In this document: positions 1-8,590 of the stretch, piece by piece | Layout: the number at the start of each line of letters is the position of its first letter | How positions within the stretch are numbered: the stretch's first letter is position 1 | Assembly: GCA_027485995.1 (NCBI GenBank) | Contig: JAIXPW010000102.1 | Coordinates: 1 to 64,000 of the forward strand | DNA from: Verrucomicrobiaceae bacterium | GTDB lineage: Bacteria > Verrucomicrobiota > Verrucomicrobiia > Verrucomicrobiales > Akkermansiaceae | Length of the DNA: 64,000 nt | Reading direction: 5' to 3' | Position numbers and translations under genes: made by a program | Notes under the pieces: model-generated | Databases searched by the model: none | Told to the model about the DNA's origin: nothing | Seen by the model: only the letters and a program-made list of their open reading frames with translations

Positions 1-425
1 GAAAGGGTGGCATCCAGCCCCTCGATCTTCACCCCGGTGTCGAGCTTCAGGTCCTTTGGTTCCGACATCGCGATGCGGACATTCTCCCCAACCATGTCGG
101 CCGCGAGGGTGCCAGCGATCGTTTCAAACGTCACCCGATCAAGGACCTCGTCGCCGAGATGGGCGGTGAAGCGACCGAAGCAGCGGGCACCATTGCCGCA
201 CATTTCGGCCTCGCCGCCGTCGGCATTGTAGTAGCGGAACTTGAAATCGGCACCGTTCTCAGCGGGTTCGACCGCGAGCAGACCGTCCGCGCCGATGCCG
301 CGATGGCGATCACAGAGCGCGGCGATCGTGTCACCGTCGAGCTCGTTGGAAAGCGAGAGATCGCGATTGTCGACAACGATGAAGTCGTTGCCGGCACCGT
401 TCATTTTGTAGAATTGGAGGATCAT
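1..425 (-). CDS. dapF: Diaminopimelate epimerase, C-terminus cut by window edge
   Basis: Converts LL- to meso-diaminopimelate for lysine and peptidoglycan synthesis in the cytoplasm. The minus strand reads MILQFYKMNGAGNDF at the N-terminus, the classic DapF opening, followed by DRHRGIGADGL and NADGGEAEMCGNGARC. The last motif carries the first catalytic Cys. About 141 codons are visible, roughly half of the usual 270-280 residues; the rest, including the second catalytic Cys, lies beyond position 1. The ATG at 425 is chosen because it sits just before the conserved start; a second Met seven codons later is also possible. Identification is secure from these motifs. Confidence 0.95.
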   Translation of the reverse strand, partial: MILQFYKMNGAGNDFIVVDNRDLSLSNELDGDTIAALCDRHRGIGADGLLAVEPAENGADFKFRYYNADGGEAEMCGNGARCFGRFTAHLGDEVLDRVTFETIAGTLAADMVGENVRIAMSEPKDLKLDTGVKIEGLDATL

Positions 426-610
426 GCGGAGAGGTGGAAAGTGATCGGTGATCGGAGGAAGATTTAGAAGAGCTTGGTCGCGGCAGAAGGTGGCGGGGGG
501 ATGTTGAATCCTCAACCCCATTTATCGGGTCTTCGCTCGTCGGTCGCCAGCAGATGGTGCTGTTCAGGGCGTCTGCGCTAGGGGCTTAGCATCTAGAAGA
601 GGGAGATGTT

Positions 611-755
611 TGACCACGGATGAAGAGGATGATCACGGATCAGAAAGGTAGAACAGGGCTATTGAGAGGGCGGATTGTCCGGGGCACGCCACAGAATGAC
701 CAATCCAACCAGCACTCAAGTCTTCATCCGTGCAAATCCGAATTATCCGTGGTCA
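611..755. repeat. Dispersed inverted repeat in the 426-848 gap before the Uma2 gene
   Basis: The 423-bp stretch between dapF and the Uma2 gene holds no convincing gene. It contains TGACCACGGAT at 611-621 and its exact reverse complement at 745-755. Extra copies of the CACGGAT/ATCCGTG core lie between them (near 634 and 725). Repeats of this kind, rich in CACGGAT, are familiar as multicopy intergenic elements in several bacterial phyla. Whether it is multicopy here cannot be judged from one window. The rest of the gap shows no clear promoter or RNA. Confidence 0.45.
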
Positions 756-848
756 ATCCCAGCTGAGATTTTCGTCGAATGGTGGAGCCATTTCTTGTCG
801 ATGCTAGAGAGGTTGCAGGCGCAGGGATTTTCCGCTACCCGTTTCCAT

Positions 849-1415
849 ATGGCATTGGCGCTCGCTCACCATCGCATCTCCAAGGACGAGTATCTCCAGG
901 GCGAACTTGCCTCGGAAATCCGTCATGAGTACGTCGCCGGAAATGTTTACGCCATGTCTGGCGGAACTCTGAACCACCAGCGCATCGCGGGGAATTTTTC
1001 ATACCTGGTAAAGAGACAGCTCTCTGGAAACCTCTGTTTCCCCACCGGCAGCGATTTCAAGCTCCATGTCCCGCTTGGCGGCGGCGAGGAGGCTTTCTAC
1101 TATCCGGACGGCATGATCATCTGCGTGCCAGTGCCGGGGGACGCGCTCTTCACCGACTCCCCTAGCGTGATCCTGGAAGTCCTCAGCCCGACCACCCGTC
1201 GCAATGACGAAGTCCAGAAGTTCCGCGACTACCTCACGATCCCGACTTTGCAAACCTACATCCTCGCGGAAACCGAGTCGCCCTTTCTGACGCTCCATCG
1301 ACGAGATGGCGCTGGCTTTCGCCGTGAATCCCTTTCCGGACCAGATGCCGTCCTCGACCTTCCGGAAGTCGGCATTTCCATCTCACTGGCCGAGCTTTAT
1401 CAGGACGTGCGTTGA
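849..1415 (+). CDS. Uma2-family (DUF820) PD-(D/E)xK endonuclease-like protein
   Basis: A protein of 188 residues with the Uma2/DUF820 restriction-endonuclease-like fold. Visible hallmarks are the HRISKDEYL opening, the FYYPDGMIIC strand with its acidic residue, SVILEVLSPTTRRND with the catalytic Glu, and the downstream KFRDYL lysine, together matching the PD-(D/E)xK layout. The reading frame runs 58 codons further upstream, but family similarity begins at the Met at 849, so that start is preferred; no strong ribosome binding site helps to decide. Family members are abundant in cyanobacteria and other phyla and their role is poorly known. It lies alone, convergent with trpA, and is preceded by an inverted repeat. 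Confidence 0.85.
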   Translation: MALALAHHRISKDEYLQGELASEIRHEYVAGNVYAMSGGTLNHQRIAGNFSYLVKRQLSGNLCFPTGSDFKLHVPLGGGEEAFYYPDGMIICVPVPGDALFTDSPSVILEVLSPTTRRNDEVQKFRDYLTIPTLQTYILAETESPFLTLHRRDGAGFRRESLSGPDAVLDLPEVGISISLAELYQDVR

Positions 1416-1449
1416 GGGCTTGCTGAAGGCGCAGGTAGCAACTGAGTTG

Positions 1450-2247
1450 TCAAGGCACCGACTTCGTCGCAGCAATGAGCGGGGCGGCGAAGTCGCGGAC
1501 GGCCTTGGCGGCGTGGTCGGGATTCAGTTCGACCTGTTTCACGATGGCTGAGCCCACGATTACTCCATCGGCCGATTCCGCCACCATGCGGGCCTGGTCG
1601 GGGGTGGTGATGCCGAAGCCGACGCAGACCGGAGTGTCGGTGTGGGCCTTGATGGCGGCGACCTGGGCGGCGATGTTGGCGGAGGGCGCAACGTGTCCAC
1701 CAGTGACGCCGGTGCGGGAAAGGGCGTAGATGAAGCCCTCGGAGCTTTTCGCGAGCTTGATCACGCGCTCGGCCGGGGTCGTCGGGGCGATCAGGCGGAT
1801 GTGCTTCAATCCGGCGCCGATGGCCAGATCGGCGTTCTGTTCGGCTTCATCGGGCGGCAGATCCAACAGCAGAATGCCATCCGCACCTGCTGCAGCGGCA
1901 TCGTGGTGGAACTTTTCGTAGCCGTAGGTGAAGACCGGATTCAGGTAGGTGAAAAGGACGATCGGCGTCTGATGCGTTTCGCGGAAGCGGGCGATGAGTT
2001 CGAGCGAACGCGGCGTGGACATGCCGGACTTCAGCGCGCGGTCGGCAGCCATCTGGTTGACGATGCCATCGGCGAGCGGATCGGAAAAGGGCAGGCCGAG
2101 TTCGATGATATCGGCTCCTTCGTCAGCAAGGCCCTTGATGACCTCCAGCGAGCGGTCGAAGTCCGGATCACCGGCGGCGACATAGGCGACAAAGGCCTTT
2201 TTTCCTTCGGAACGGAGGCGGGCGAACGTGGAGTCGATGCGATTCAT
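1450..2247 (-). CDS. trpA: Tryptophan synthase alpha subunit
   Basis: Cleaves indole-3-glycerol phosphate to indole and glyceraldehyde-3-phosphate, passing indole to the TrpB subunit in the cytoplasm. The 265-residue length is typical. The catalytic region IIELGLPFSDPLADG places Glu49 and Asp60 at the same numbers as in the enterobacterial enzyme. Later GVTGG and the glycine-rich phosphate-binding segment VGFGITTPDQA are present. The frame is open 59 codons upstream, but MNRIDSTF at 2247 is the conserved family start. No other trp gene is in the window, so the pathway appears dispersed. Downstream of manA on the same strand with a 100-bp gap; joint transcription is possible. Confidence 0.97.
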   Translation of the reverse strand: MNRIDSTFARLRSEGKKAFVAYVAAGDPDFDRSLEVIKGLADEGADIIELGLPFSDPLADGIVNQMAADRALKSGMSTPRSLELIARFRETHQTPIVLFTYLNPVFTYGYEKFHHDAAAAGADGILLLDLPPDEAEQNADLAIGAGLKHIRLIAPTTPAERVIKLAKSSEGFIYALSRTGVTGGHVAPSANIAAQVAAIKAHTDTPVCVGFGITTPDQARMVAESADGVIVGSAIVKQVELNPDHAAKAVRDFAAPLIAATKSVP

Positions 2248-2347
2248 GAGGCGGGCGGAGTATCCGCGCTTTCCCGCCGCGTGCAAGGCCGGGTGTGGGG
2301 CTTTCGCTGACTTGAATCGCGAAGGCCTCCGACCGGCGGGCAGACAC

Positions 2348-3298
2348 TCAAGCTTGGGCAGGCGAGGGGAGCTCGATCTGCAAAACCACACTCGCCTCTG
2401 ACGCCGTGAGCGCCGCAACTCCACGCGGCAGCAGGAGAAAGGCTCCCTTCGAAAAGGTCCGGCTATCCGTGCTTTTCAGAGAACCTTCCACCACGCCAAG
2501 GATGCTGAAACGCTCCGGATGGGGATTGCCGAGGGTTTCTCCCTCATCGAGGAGCCTGCGGCTGGTCCTGAAATACTCGCACTCTGCCAGCAGCTCGCCT
2601 TTGGGGACGTCCATGCCTGGCTCGAAGTCATCGAAGTCGATGCTCGCCAGCGACTCCGCGACGTGGAGGGCGCGCGGCTTGCCGTCGAGTCCGACCCGGT
2701 TCCAGTCGAAGACCCGATAGGTCGTGTCCGAGTTCTGCTGGATCTCATGGATGAGCAGGCCCGCGCCGATCGCGTGCAGTCGGCCCGAAGGAATGAAGAT
2801 CGATTCGCCTGCCTTTGGGTGAATCGCGTGAACGCAGTCTTCCACGGTGCCGGTGGTGATGGCGTCCTCGAAGTCCCCGCGACTCACGCCCTTTTTCAGG
2901 CCGACGTAAAGTTTCGCCTCGGGGGCCGCGTCGGCAATGAACCACATCTCGGTCTTGGGCTCGCCGCCGAGAGCTTCAGCCTTCGCGACCGGCGGATGCA
3001 CCTGGATCGAAAGGTCATCCCGGGCGTCGAGGATCTTGATGAGGATTGGAAAGCGCTCGGAGTCAGGCAAACCGGCCCCGAAGATTTCCTCGCGATGCTG
3101 GCTCCAGAGTTCGTGCAGGGTCTTTCCTTCCAAAGGACCACCGACGACGACCGACTGTTCGGGATCGCGATCGACGATCTCCCATGACTCGCCGAAGGGA
3201 GTGGTCGCATCCGGCAAGGTCCGACCGAACACAGTCTTCAGCTCGCGCCCGCCCCAGACGCGTTCCATGTAAAGGGGCTTGAAGGAAATCGGTGACAT
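2348..3298 (-). CDS. manA: Mannose-6-phosphate isomerase, class I
   Basis: Interconverts mannose-6-phosphate and fructose-6-phosphate, feeding GDP-mannose synthesis and mannose catabolism. The 316-residue protein is the short class I form. It opens with FKPLYMERVWGG and has SIQVHPP, which supplies the Gln and His zinc ligands, then TEMWFIADA with the Glu ligand. The active-site stretch FIPSGRLHAIGAGLLIHEIQQNSD contains the last His ligand and catalytic residues. The start at 3298 is at the conserved N-terminus. It lies between trpA and the large heme protein on the same strand. A small hairpin with AGCGGC arms (3440-3455) sits in the upstream gap but lacks a T-tract. Confidence 0.95.
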   Translation of the reverse strand: MSPISFKPLYMERVWGGRELKTVFGRTLPDATTPFGESWEIVDRDPEQSVVVGGPLEGKTLHELWSQHREEIFGAGLPDSERFPILIKILDARDDLSIQVHPPVAKAEALGGEPKTEMWFIADAAPEAKLYVGLKKGVSRGDFEDAITTGTVEDCVHAIHPKAGESIFIPSGRLHAIGAGLLIHEIQQNSDTTYRVFDWNRVGLDGKPRALHVAESLASIDFDDFEPGMDVPKGELLAECEYFRTSRRLLDEGETLGNPHPERFSILGVVEGSLKSTDSRTFSKGAFLLLPRGVAALTASEASVVLQIELPSPAQA

Positions 3299-3468
3299 GG
3301 CCGCAGCCTAAGTGACATGAGCTTTGTTTGAAAAGCATCATCCTGGTTGAAAGTTCGATCTGAGAGCTTATGTGAAAATCGACCCCTCCAGAAATGCTGG
3401 CGGGATGCTCCCAGACGTTTTCCGGGAATTTCTCCGACCAGCGGCAAGAGCCGCTATCAGGGCCGTGA

Positions 3469-6375
3469 TCAAGGTGCCTTCGATTGGCGCAGGTAGAGGA
3501 ACAGGTCCCTGACTTCGGGTTCCTCAAGCGCGCCGAGCAGACCCACCGGCATCATCGACTGCGGACTGAGTTCACGCTTCGAAATGCTGTCCTTCGACAG
3601 GGTCACGGTGGCGGCGAGCGTTTTCAAGGTGACCGTACGATCATCCTCAGCCGTGACCACCCCTGCGGCGAGATTGCCATCCTTCAGGGTGATGAAGGTC
3701 TGCTGGTAGTCGCGGCCAATGACCGCATTCGGATCGATGATGTTCTGAAGCAGGTAGTCGGTATCGGTGAAGTTCCCGGGAAGCTCGGGGCCGATGTGCC
3801 CACCTTCAGCGAAAATCGTGTGGCACGCGGAGCAGGTGCGCTGAAAGACCGCGCGACCGTTCTTCACATCCGCGCTCAGGATGGAATCGGTTCCGAGGAA
3901 CTTTCGATAGCGCTCGATGTCCGCGCGTCGGTCCGCATCGGAAGGATTCAGGGTGCCGAAATTCTTCGTCAGCCAGCGGTCGAAATCCTCGCGATGAACC
4001 CCTTGGATCAACCGGGCGGTGGGCGCGGTGAGATCCTTGAGGGGGATTGCCTTTGAATCGAAGGCGGCGATGAGGGCTTCGATGCCTGCGGGACGTGCGA
4101 CCAAGGTCACGAGGGTCGCTGCTTTTTCCTCGTTGGACAAACCCGGGTAGGCCGCAATCAACTTCATCCGAATGCGGGGATCATCAAAGCCGGCAAGCGA
4201 CCGGATCGCATCGATCCGAAGGGGGCCGGGTAGGCCCGCAAGGTCGAGGATGGGATCGAGCGACGCCGCGTCGTGTCGGGCCACCAGTGATTCCATGGCC
4301 TTTCGACGTGATGCGGACGAGGCTGATGGGTTTGTGAGGGTGGCGCGGATTCCATCGAGCGCGGACTTGCTTCCAAACAGCAGCGCGAGCGTCCTGGCGC
4401 TCTCCCGAACGTCCGGATTCGAATCGGCTTTCAACGCCTCGTAAACTGCGGGCCATCCATCGGGCTCGGACAAGCTTGTCCGACCCTTGGCGGCCGCGAG
4501 CAACCCACGGAGGGCGCGGGCCCGGGTCGGTGAATCCGCTTCTGTTAGGGCCAAGGAAAGCGCACCCATCCCGGCAGTCGATCCGGACTCGTCTTCCAGC
4601 GAGGCAGCCAGAATGCGCCGGGCGATGAATTCGTGAAGCCGTGGCTGACGAGTTGACTTGAAGAGCTCAACTCCCCGAAGCGGTTCCGCTGCGACTGCAT
4701 CCTCCGTCGCATACCAGTTCATGAGCGGAAGGTTGTGATCGTTGACGTCCTCGTCGTGGGCGGCGAGTGCGGACAGGATCGGCCAGCGATCGGAAATCGG
4801 GAGTTTCTGCGAAGCCGAGGCGAGTCGCAGCCTGACAGAGGGCGAAGGATCGGACTTGGCGAGTTCGGCGAAACGTCCGAGCACGGCGACAGATGGCTTA
4901 CCCTGTTCGGAAAGACAGGTGATCGCCCATCCGCGGACAAACTCCGAGGACGCGTTCAGCGCCTTCAATGCGGTGGACTCGCTCAAGGCTCCCTGGCTGT
5001 GCAGGGCCCACAAGGCCCGCAGTTGACGGGTGTCGTCCGGGTTCCCGAGGAGGATATTCTCCAGCGCGGCGGTGGTTTCCGGACTCGGCCCCCGTTCCTG
5101 CAGCAGTCTCCGAGCATGGCGGACATGCCAGTCATTCGGATCGAGTTGCATCTTCACCAGATCCAGATTGCTGGCCTCCGCAAGATTGACGACGCGGGGT
5201 TTCACCTGATCATTGACGAGCTTGTAGATTCGTCCGTTGGACCGATCGGTGAACGCCCGCTGCTGGTGGCAGGGAACCTTGTCATACCAGTCGGAGAGGA
5301 AGACTCCGCCGTCCGGTCCATACTGCGGCGACAATCCACGGAACCAGGCGTCCGGACTTGTTAGAAAATCCGTCTTTCGAACGCTGCGGTAGCCGGAGCC
5401 CTCACGGGTGAAGGTCTCGCAACGCAGACGGTTCATGTGCACGTCGTTGAAGAGGAAATTGTCACGCCACTCTGCAGGGAAGGCCCCGCCAAGATAGACC
5501 ATCGCTCCACAGTAGCCCGCCTTCTCGTAGCGACCCCAGGCGATGGTCTGGATGTCCTCGTAAACGTGGGGATTGAAATGCGATCCCGCCTGACGGGTGT
5601 AGTGGGCGCCTTCGATGGCGTGCCACAGGTGGGGAACCACGCAGGCGGCGAAAAAGGCCTCTCCATGATCGTTCCAATCCAGGCCCCACTGGTTGCTGAC
5701 GCCTTCGCACCAGCGCTCGAACAGCTTCCTGACCGGGTGATAGCGCCAGACGCAGGCGTTCAAGGGAAACCGTTCGGCATCAGGCGCGCCCGGCGGGCCG
5801 ACCCGGGAGTTGGTGAAGATGCCATGAGTGCCGTAAAGCCAGCCGTCGGGACCCCAGGTGAAGTTGTTCAAGGTTTCGTGGGTATCTTCCGCCCCCCATC
5901 CGTCCAGCACGATCCGGGCTGGACCATCGGGGATTGCATCCCCGTTCTTGTCGGGAATGAACAGAAGGTTGGGCGGCGAACCCACCCAGACTCCGCCGAA
6001 GCCCACCGCCAGTCCGCTGCTGAACGTGACCTTGTCGAGGAACACGGATCGCTTCTCGAAGCTCCCGTTTCCATCGGCATCTTCCAACACCACGATGCGG
6101 TCCTTCGCCTCACCGGGACAGTTGGGATAATTCGTGTTCTCAAGAACCCAGAGCCGTCCACGGTCGTCGAGGGTGTAGGCGATCGGTTGGACGATGTCGG
6201 GTTCCGAGGCGATGAGCTCTGTCCGGAATCCGGCTGGAACCACCATGCGTGAAGCCGTGGCCTTGGGCTCAAAGGCGTCGTTCGCTGCAAGGGGTCGCGC
6301 GGGATCCCGGGTCGGATCCTCCTGACAGAATGCCGACGTGGCAAGCAGGAGGGCGAGTGCGGCTTGGGCTTTCAT
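3469..6375 (-). CDS. PVC-type membrane-bound dehydrogenase/heme-binding protein with HEAT-like repeats
   Basis: A secreted or periplasmic protein of 968 residues starting with the signal peptide MKAQAALALLLATSAFCQ. The Met at 6375 is chosen for this reason over an upstream in-frame Met. The N-terminal half resembles the 'putative membrane-bound dehydrogenase' beta-propeller region (TIGR02604-like: VVPAGFRTELIASEPDIVQP, then GRLWVLEN). The middle is alpha-helical and HEAT-repeat-like. The C-terminus holds a cytochrome c site CSACH (Cys848, Cys851, His852) followed by GGHIGPELPGNFTDTDYLLQNI, the TIGR02603 heme-binding domain. Such proteins are numerous in Planctomycetes and Verrucomicrobia and are thought to oxidise sugars or alcohols, but substrates are unknown. 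It stands apart from the heme proteins of the polysaccharide locus further right. Confidence 0.88.
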   Translation of the reverse strand: MKAQAALALLLATSAFCQEDPTRDPARPLAANDAFEPKATASRMVVPAGFRTELIASEPDIVQPIAYTLDDRGRLWVLENTNYPNCPGEAKDRIVVLEDADGNGSFEKRSVFLDKVTFSSGLAVGFGGVWVGSPPNLLFIPDKNGDAIPDGPARIVLDGWGAEDTHETLNNFTWGPDGWLYGTHGIFTNSRVGPPGAPDAERFPLNACVWRYHPVRKLFERWCEGVSNQWGLDWNDHGEAFFAACVVPHLWHAIEGAHYTRQAGSHFNPHVYEDIQTIAWGRYEKAGYCGAMVYLGGAFPAEWRDNFLFNDVHMNRLRCETFTREGSGYRSVRKTDFLTSPDAWFRGLSPQYGPDGGVFLSDWYDKVPCHQQRAFTDRSNGRIYKLVNDQVKPRVVNLAEASNLDLVKMQLDPNDWHVRHARRLLQERGPSPETTAALENILLGNPDDTRQLRALWALHSQGALSESTALKALNASSEFVRGWAITCLSEQGKPSVAVLGRFAELAKSDPSPSVRLRLASASQKLPISDRWPILSALAAHDEDVNDHNLPLMNWYATEDAVAAEPLRGVELFKSTRQPRLHEFIARRILAASLEDESGSTAGMGALSLALTEADSPTRARALRGLLAAAKGRTSLSEPDGWPAVYEALKADSNPDVRESARTLALLFGSKSALDGIRATLTNPSASSASRRKAMESLVARHDAASLDPILDLAGLPGPLRIDAIRSLAGFDDPRIRMKLIAAYPGLSNEEKAATLVTLVARPAGIEALIAAFDSKAIPLKDLTAPTARLIQGVHREDFDRWLTKNFGTLNPSDADRRADIERYRKFLGTDSILSADVKNGRAVFQRTCSACHTIFAEGGHIGPELPGNFTDTDYLLQNIIDPNAVIGRDYQQTFITLKDGNLAAGVVTAEDDRTVTLKTLAATVTLSKDSISKRELSPQSMMPVGLLGALEEPEVRDLFLYLRQSKAP

Positions 6376-6722
6376 GCGATGACAAACGTCCGCTCCTGTT
6401 CGACGGAAGAGGCTCCGATCTTTCATTGGATGCCAGCACCCCTTTCGCGCGGAGCCGATGGATGAAAAGGGATGGATGCCCCCGATTCAGCTGTTTTGCC
6501 GGGCCGGGGTGGGTCTTCATCGTGAAGCCGAAGGGGGCTGCAGATTCCAGGCATCGCGGGCTTTCCTACTGGGTTCGTCGTAGCTCGCGGCGACGGTGTC
6601 GTCGAGCCGGGCTGGTCCATCGACTTGGTTGGAGCGCCAGAACAGGTCGAAGCAGAGTGCTGCCTGCATCGGGTGGGACTTGGGAGGCCAGCGGAGCCTG
6701 GCGCAGCGGGTGCCACACCATG
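6376..6722. other. Intergenic stretch without a recognised gene
   Basis: This 347-bp stretch lies between the terminator of the L,D-transpeptidase gene and the start of the heme protein. Open frames on both strands show no family resemblance or consistent coding signal. It probably contains the promoter of the heme protein gene near 6400, but no clear -35/-10 pair could be picked out by eye. Confidence 0.4.
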
Positions 6723-6757
6723 AAAAAACGCGACATCCCGGAAGGAAGGCCGCGTTT
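6723..6757 (-). terminator. Rho-independent terminator of the L,D-transpeptidase gene
   Basis: Read on the minus strand, the arms AAACGCG and CGCGTTT pair around a 21-nt loop and are followed by a run of T. It lies 23 bp after the stop codon of the L,D-transpeptidase gene, the expected position. The long loop makes it weaker than the other terminators in the window. Confidence 0.6.
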
Positions 6758-6779
6758 GAAGCAGAGGAGTCTGACGCCC

Positions 6780-7457
6780 TTACTGGAAGGATGGAGTCTT
6801 GTGTTGGGTGAAGTAGCCTTCGCCCGTGTACATGGTGCCTGGGTAGTCCGGAAGCGGGCCGGAATCAGGAGGCAGCGTGATGTTGCCGAGGGTGGAGTCT
6901 TCAGGCTGGGAGTAGGCGATGTTGACCGGGGTCCCGATCTTCACGATCTTGAAGAACTTGGGTGCCAGGTTCTCATGCATGCGGATGCAGCCGTGGCTGC
7001 AGGGGTGGTGCTTCACCCAGCCGGTGTGGAAGCCGTAGTTGGGCTTGAATTCACACCAGTAAGGCATCGGCGTGCCCTTGAAGGACCAGCCGGATGGCTT
7101 CTTTGAAATCATGGTCTTCTGCACCTGATTGCCTTTATACGCATAGCCGTGGGTGTTGGCGCGATACTTGGCGTCCTTGTTGAAGATCGTGAAGTTCCCG
7201 GAAGGCGTGGAGGTGCCAGGAGCCCCGACCGAGACCGGCATCACCAGCAGCGGGGTGTTGCCTTCCATCACATAGGTCCGTTGCTTGCTGAGCGAGACCT
7301 TGACGCGGACCGCCGAGGGGTTCGTCGGCAACTTGGCCGGGCGGTCGTAGGCCTGGTAGGCGGCCAGGCCGGAGCTTCCGACTGACAGGTTGCAGGAGGA
7401 AAGCGCGAGTGCCGCTGCAGCGAGCCCGGCCGTGCTGAGGATTCGGAGAAGTTTCAT
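6780..7457 (-). CDS. L,D-transpeptidase (YkuD) lipoprotein
   Basis: Forms 3-3 cross-links in peptidoglycan or attaches proteins to it, acting in the periplasm. The 225-residue product begins MKLLRILSTAGLAAAALALSSC, a lipoprotein signal peptide with the lipidated Cys at residue 22. The Met at 7457 is chosen over one 18 codons upstream because it starts this signal. The YkuD catalytic motif HHPCSHGCIRM is intact, with the nucleophile Cys and the conserved His and Arg, preceded by YWCEFKPNYGFHTGW. The gene follows a second small lipoprotein gene by 69 bp on the same strand, so both may be co-transcribed cell-envelope genes. A terminator lies just downstream. Confidence 0.93.
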   Translation of the reverse strand: MKLLRILSTAGLAAAALALSSCNLSVGSSGLAAYQAYDRPAKLPTNPSAVRVKVSLSKQRTYVMEGNTPLLVMPVSVGAPGTSTPSGNFTIFNKDAKYRANTHGYAYKGNQVQKTMISKKPSGWSFKGTPMPYWCEFKPNYGFHTGWVKHHPCSHGCIRMHENLAPKFFKIVKIGTPVNIAYSQPEDSTLGNITLPPDSGPLPDYPGTMYTGEGYFTQHKTPSFQ

Positions 7458-7526
7458 GGTGGTGGTGACGACTGGAGATTGGAGACGGATGGTGGTTGGA
7501 TTGCAAGTCACGGCGAGGGTCGGTCT

Positions 7527-7991
7527 TCATTGTTTCCGTTCCCAGCTCTCGACCCGACCATTCACGAACAAGACGGTGGCCCTGTCTTCTGGAACGTAGT
7601 CGATCTGTGGGCCGAGCCCGAAATCGATGGAACGATAGCCGAGTCCCCTGGGGCCTACACCTGCCCCCTGCGGAAAGCGACCATAACCTCCCCAGCCGTA
7701 TCCCGCGATGAAGGTGTTGGTGACAACCGGGCGCGACCCCGTGTAGATCCACCGCTCGGTCGATTTTCCAGAGCGCGATCCCGAGTAGCGGCGGCTGGGA
7801 TCCCCCCATGCAAGGGAGACGCCGCGCATCGACATTCCCCGGTCGATCTGTCCCTGCTCGACGAGCCGCTTCTCGCGGTCACTGAGCAGCGCGAAACGTC
7901 CGGGATTTTCCGCAATCCGGGCTTGTGGAGTGGCAGGTGTGCAGGATACCGCGCCGAGCATCGGAAGCAGCAAAAGCAGGAGGATTTTCAT
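7527..7991 (-). CDS. Small lipoprotein with BamE/SmpA-like segment
   Basis: A product of 154 residues. The N-terminus MKILLLLLLPMLGAVSC is a lipoprotein signal with the lipobox GAVSC. The mature part contains LVEQGQIDRGMSMRGVSLAWGDPSRR, which resembles the 'G-M-x-x-x-V-x-x-x-x-G-x-P' signature of BamE/SmpA-like outer-membrane assembly lipoproteins. This is followed by a Trp-Ile-Tyr strand and a Gly/Tyr-rich segment. Homology to BamE is suggestive only; the function is not established. It is the first gene of a probable pair with the L,D-transpeptidase, transcribed divergently from the pterin dehydratase-like gene. Confidence 0.75.
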   Translation of the reverse strand: MKILLLLLLPMLGAVSCTPATPQARIAENPGRFALLSDREKRLVEQGQIDRGMSMRGVSLAWGDPSRRYSGSRSGKSTERWIYTGSRPVVTNTFIAGYGWGGYGRFPQGAGVGPRGLGYRSIDFGLGPQIDYVPEDRATVLFVNGRVESWERKQ

Positions 7992-8119
7992 TCGCGACCG
8001 TTAGCGCGGCTGGGCTCACAATGCAACGTCGTGTCAATGAATTTGCCCGATGTCTGAAACGGGCTTGCCAAGATCGAATCGGGCGCAGCAATGTCGCGCC
8101 GAACTCCCAAAATTTCCTG

Positions 8120-8404
8120 ATGTCAGACCTGCTCGAAGACGACGACCTTACCTCCGCCCTCAAGAAATGCCCCGAGTGGGAACTTGAGAAGAAATCCATC
8201 ACCCGCACCGTGGAATTCGAGGAATTCATGGATGCGATCGACTTCGTGAACGATCTCGCCGAGATCGCCGAAGAGGCCCAGCATCACCCGGACATCACGA
8301 TCCGCTACACCAAGGTTTCCCTCAAGCTGACCACCGACGACGCAGGCGGCATCACCGAGCTCGACATCGAACTCGCCCAGCGCATCGACAACCTCATCGA
8401 CTGA
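8120..8404 (+). CDS. 4a-hydroxytetrahydrobiopterin dehydratase-like protein (PCD/DCoH family)
   Basis: A 94-residue single-domain protein of the pterin-4a-carbinolamine dehydratase family, which dehydrates the hydroxypterin made by aromatic amino-acid hydroxylases. The frame is longer, but MSDLLEDDDL at 8120 is the sensible start for this family. The signature EEAQHHPDITIRY gives the two consecutive His and the following Tyr. The third catalytic position, normally His in an LTTHD-type motif, reads LTTDDAGGIT here, so an Asp replaces the His. Activity may be altered, and the family also contains proteins of unknown role. A strong terminator follows the gene. Confidence 0.85.
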   Translation: MSDLLEDDDLTSALKKCPEWELEKKSITRTVEFEEFMDAIDFVNDLAEIAEEAQHHPDITIRYTKVSLKLTTDDAGGITELDIELAQRIDNLID

Positions 8405-8429
8405 TCGAACTGGAGTTCACCTTGATTTC

Positions 8430-8464
8430 AAAAAGCCCGCCACCGTCAAGGTCGCGGGCTTTTT
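8430..8464 (+). terminator. Rho-independent terminator after the pterin dehydratase-like gene
   Basis: A perfect 11-bp stem (AAAAAGCCCGC at 8430-8440 and its complement at 8454-8464, loop of 13) with A and T tracts at both ends. It lies 26 bp after the stop codon. The symmetric tracts could also let it act on the minus strand. Confidence 0.85.
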
Positions 8465-8590
8465 AACTTCCAAGGTCCAAGGGGAAAGAAAGCACGAAAT
8501 CCTAAATTCTAAATTCGAAACGAAGAGCAGTTATTCCTCGCAACTTCTCTTCCTTGAACCTGAAAACTGAACACTTGAAACTCTCTTCTC

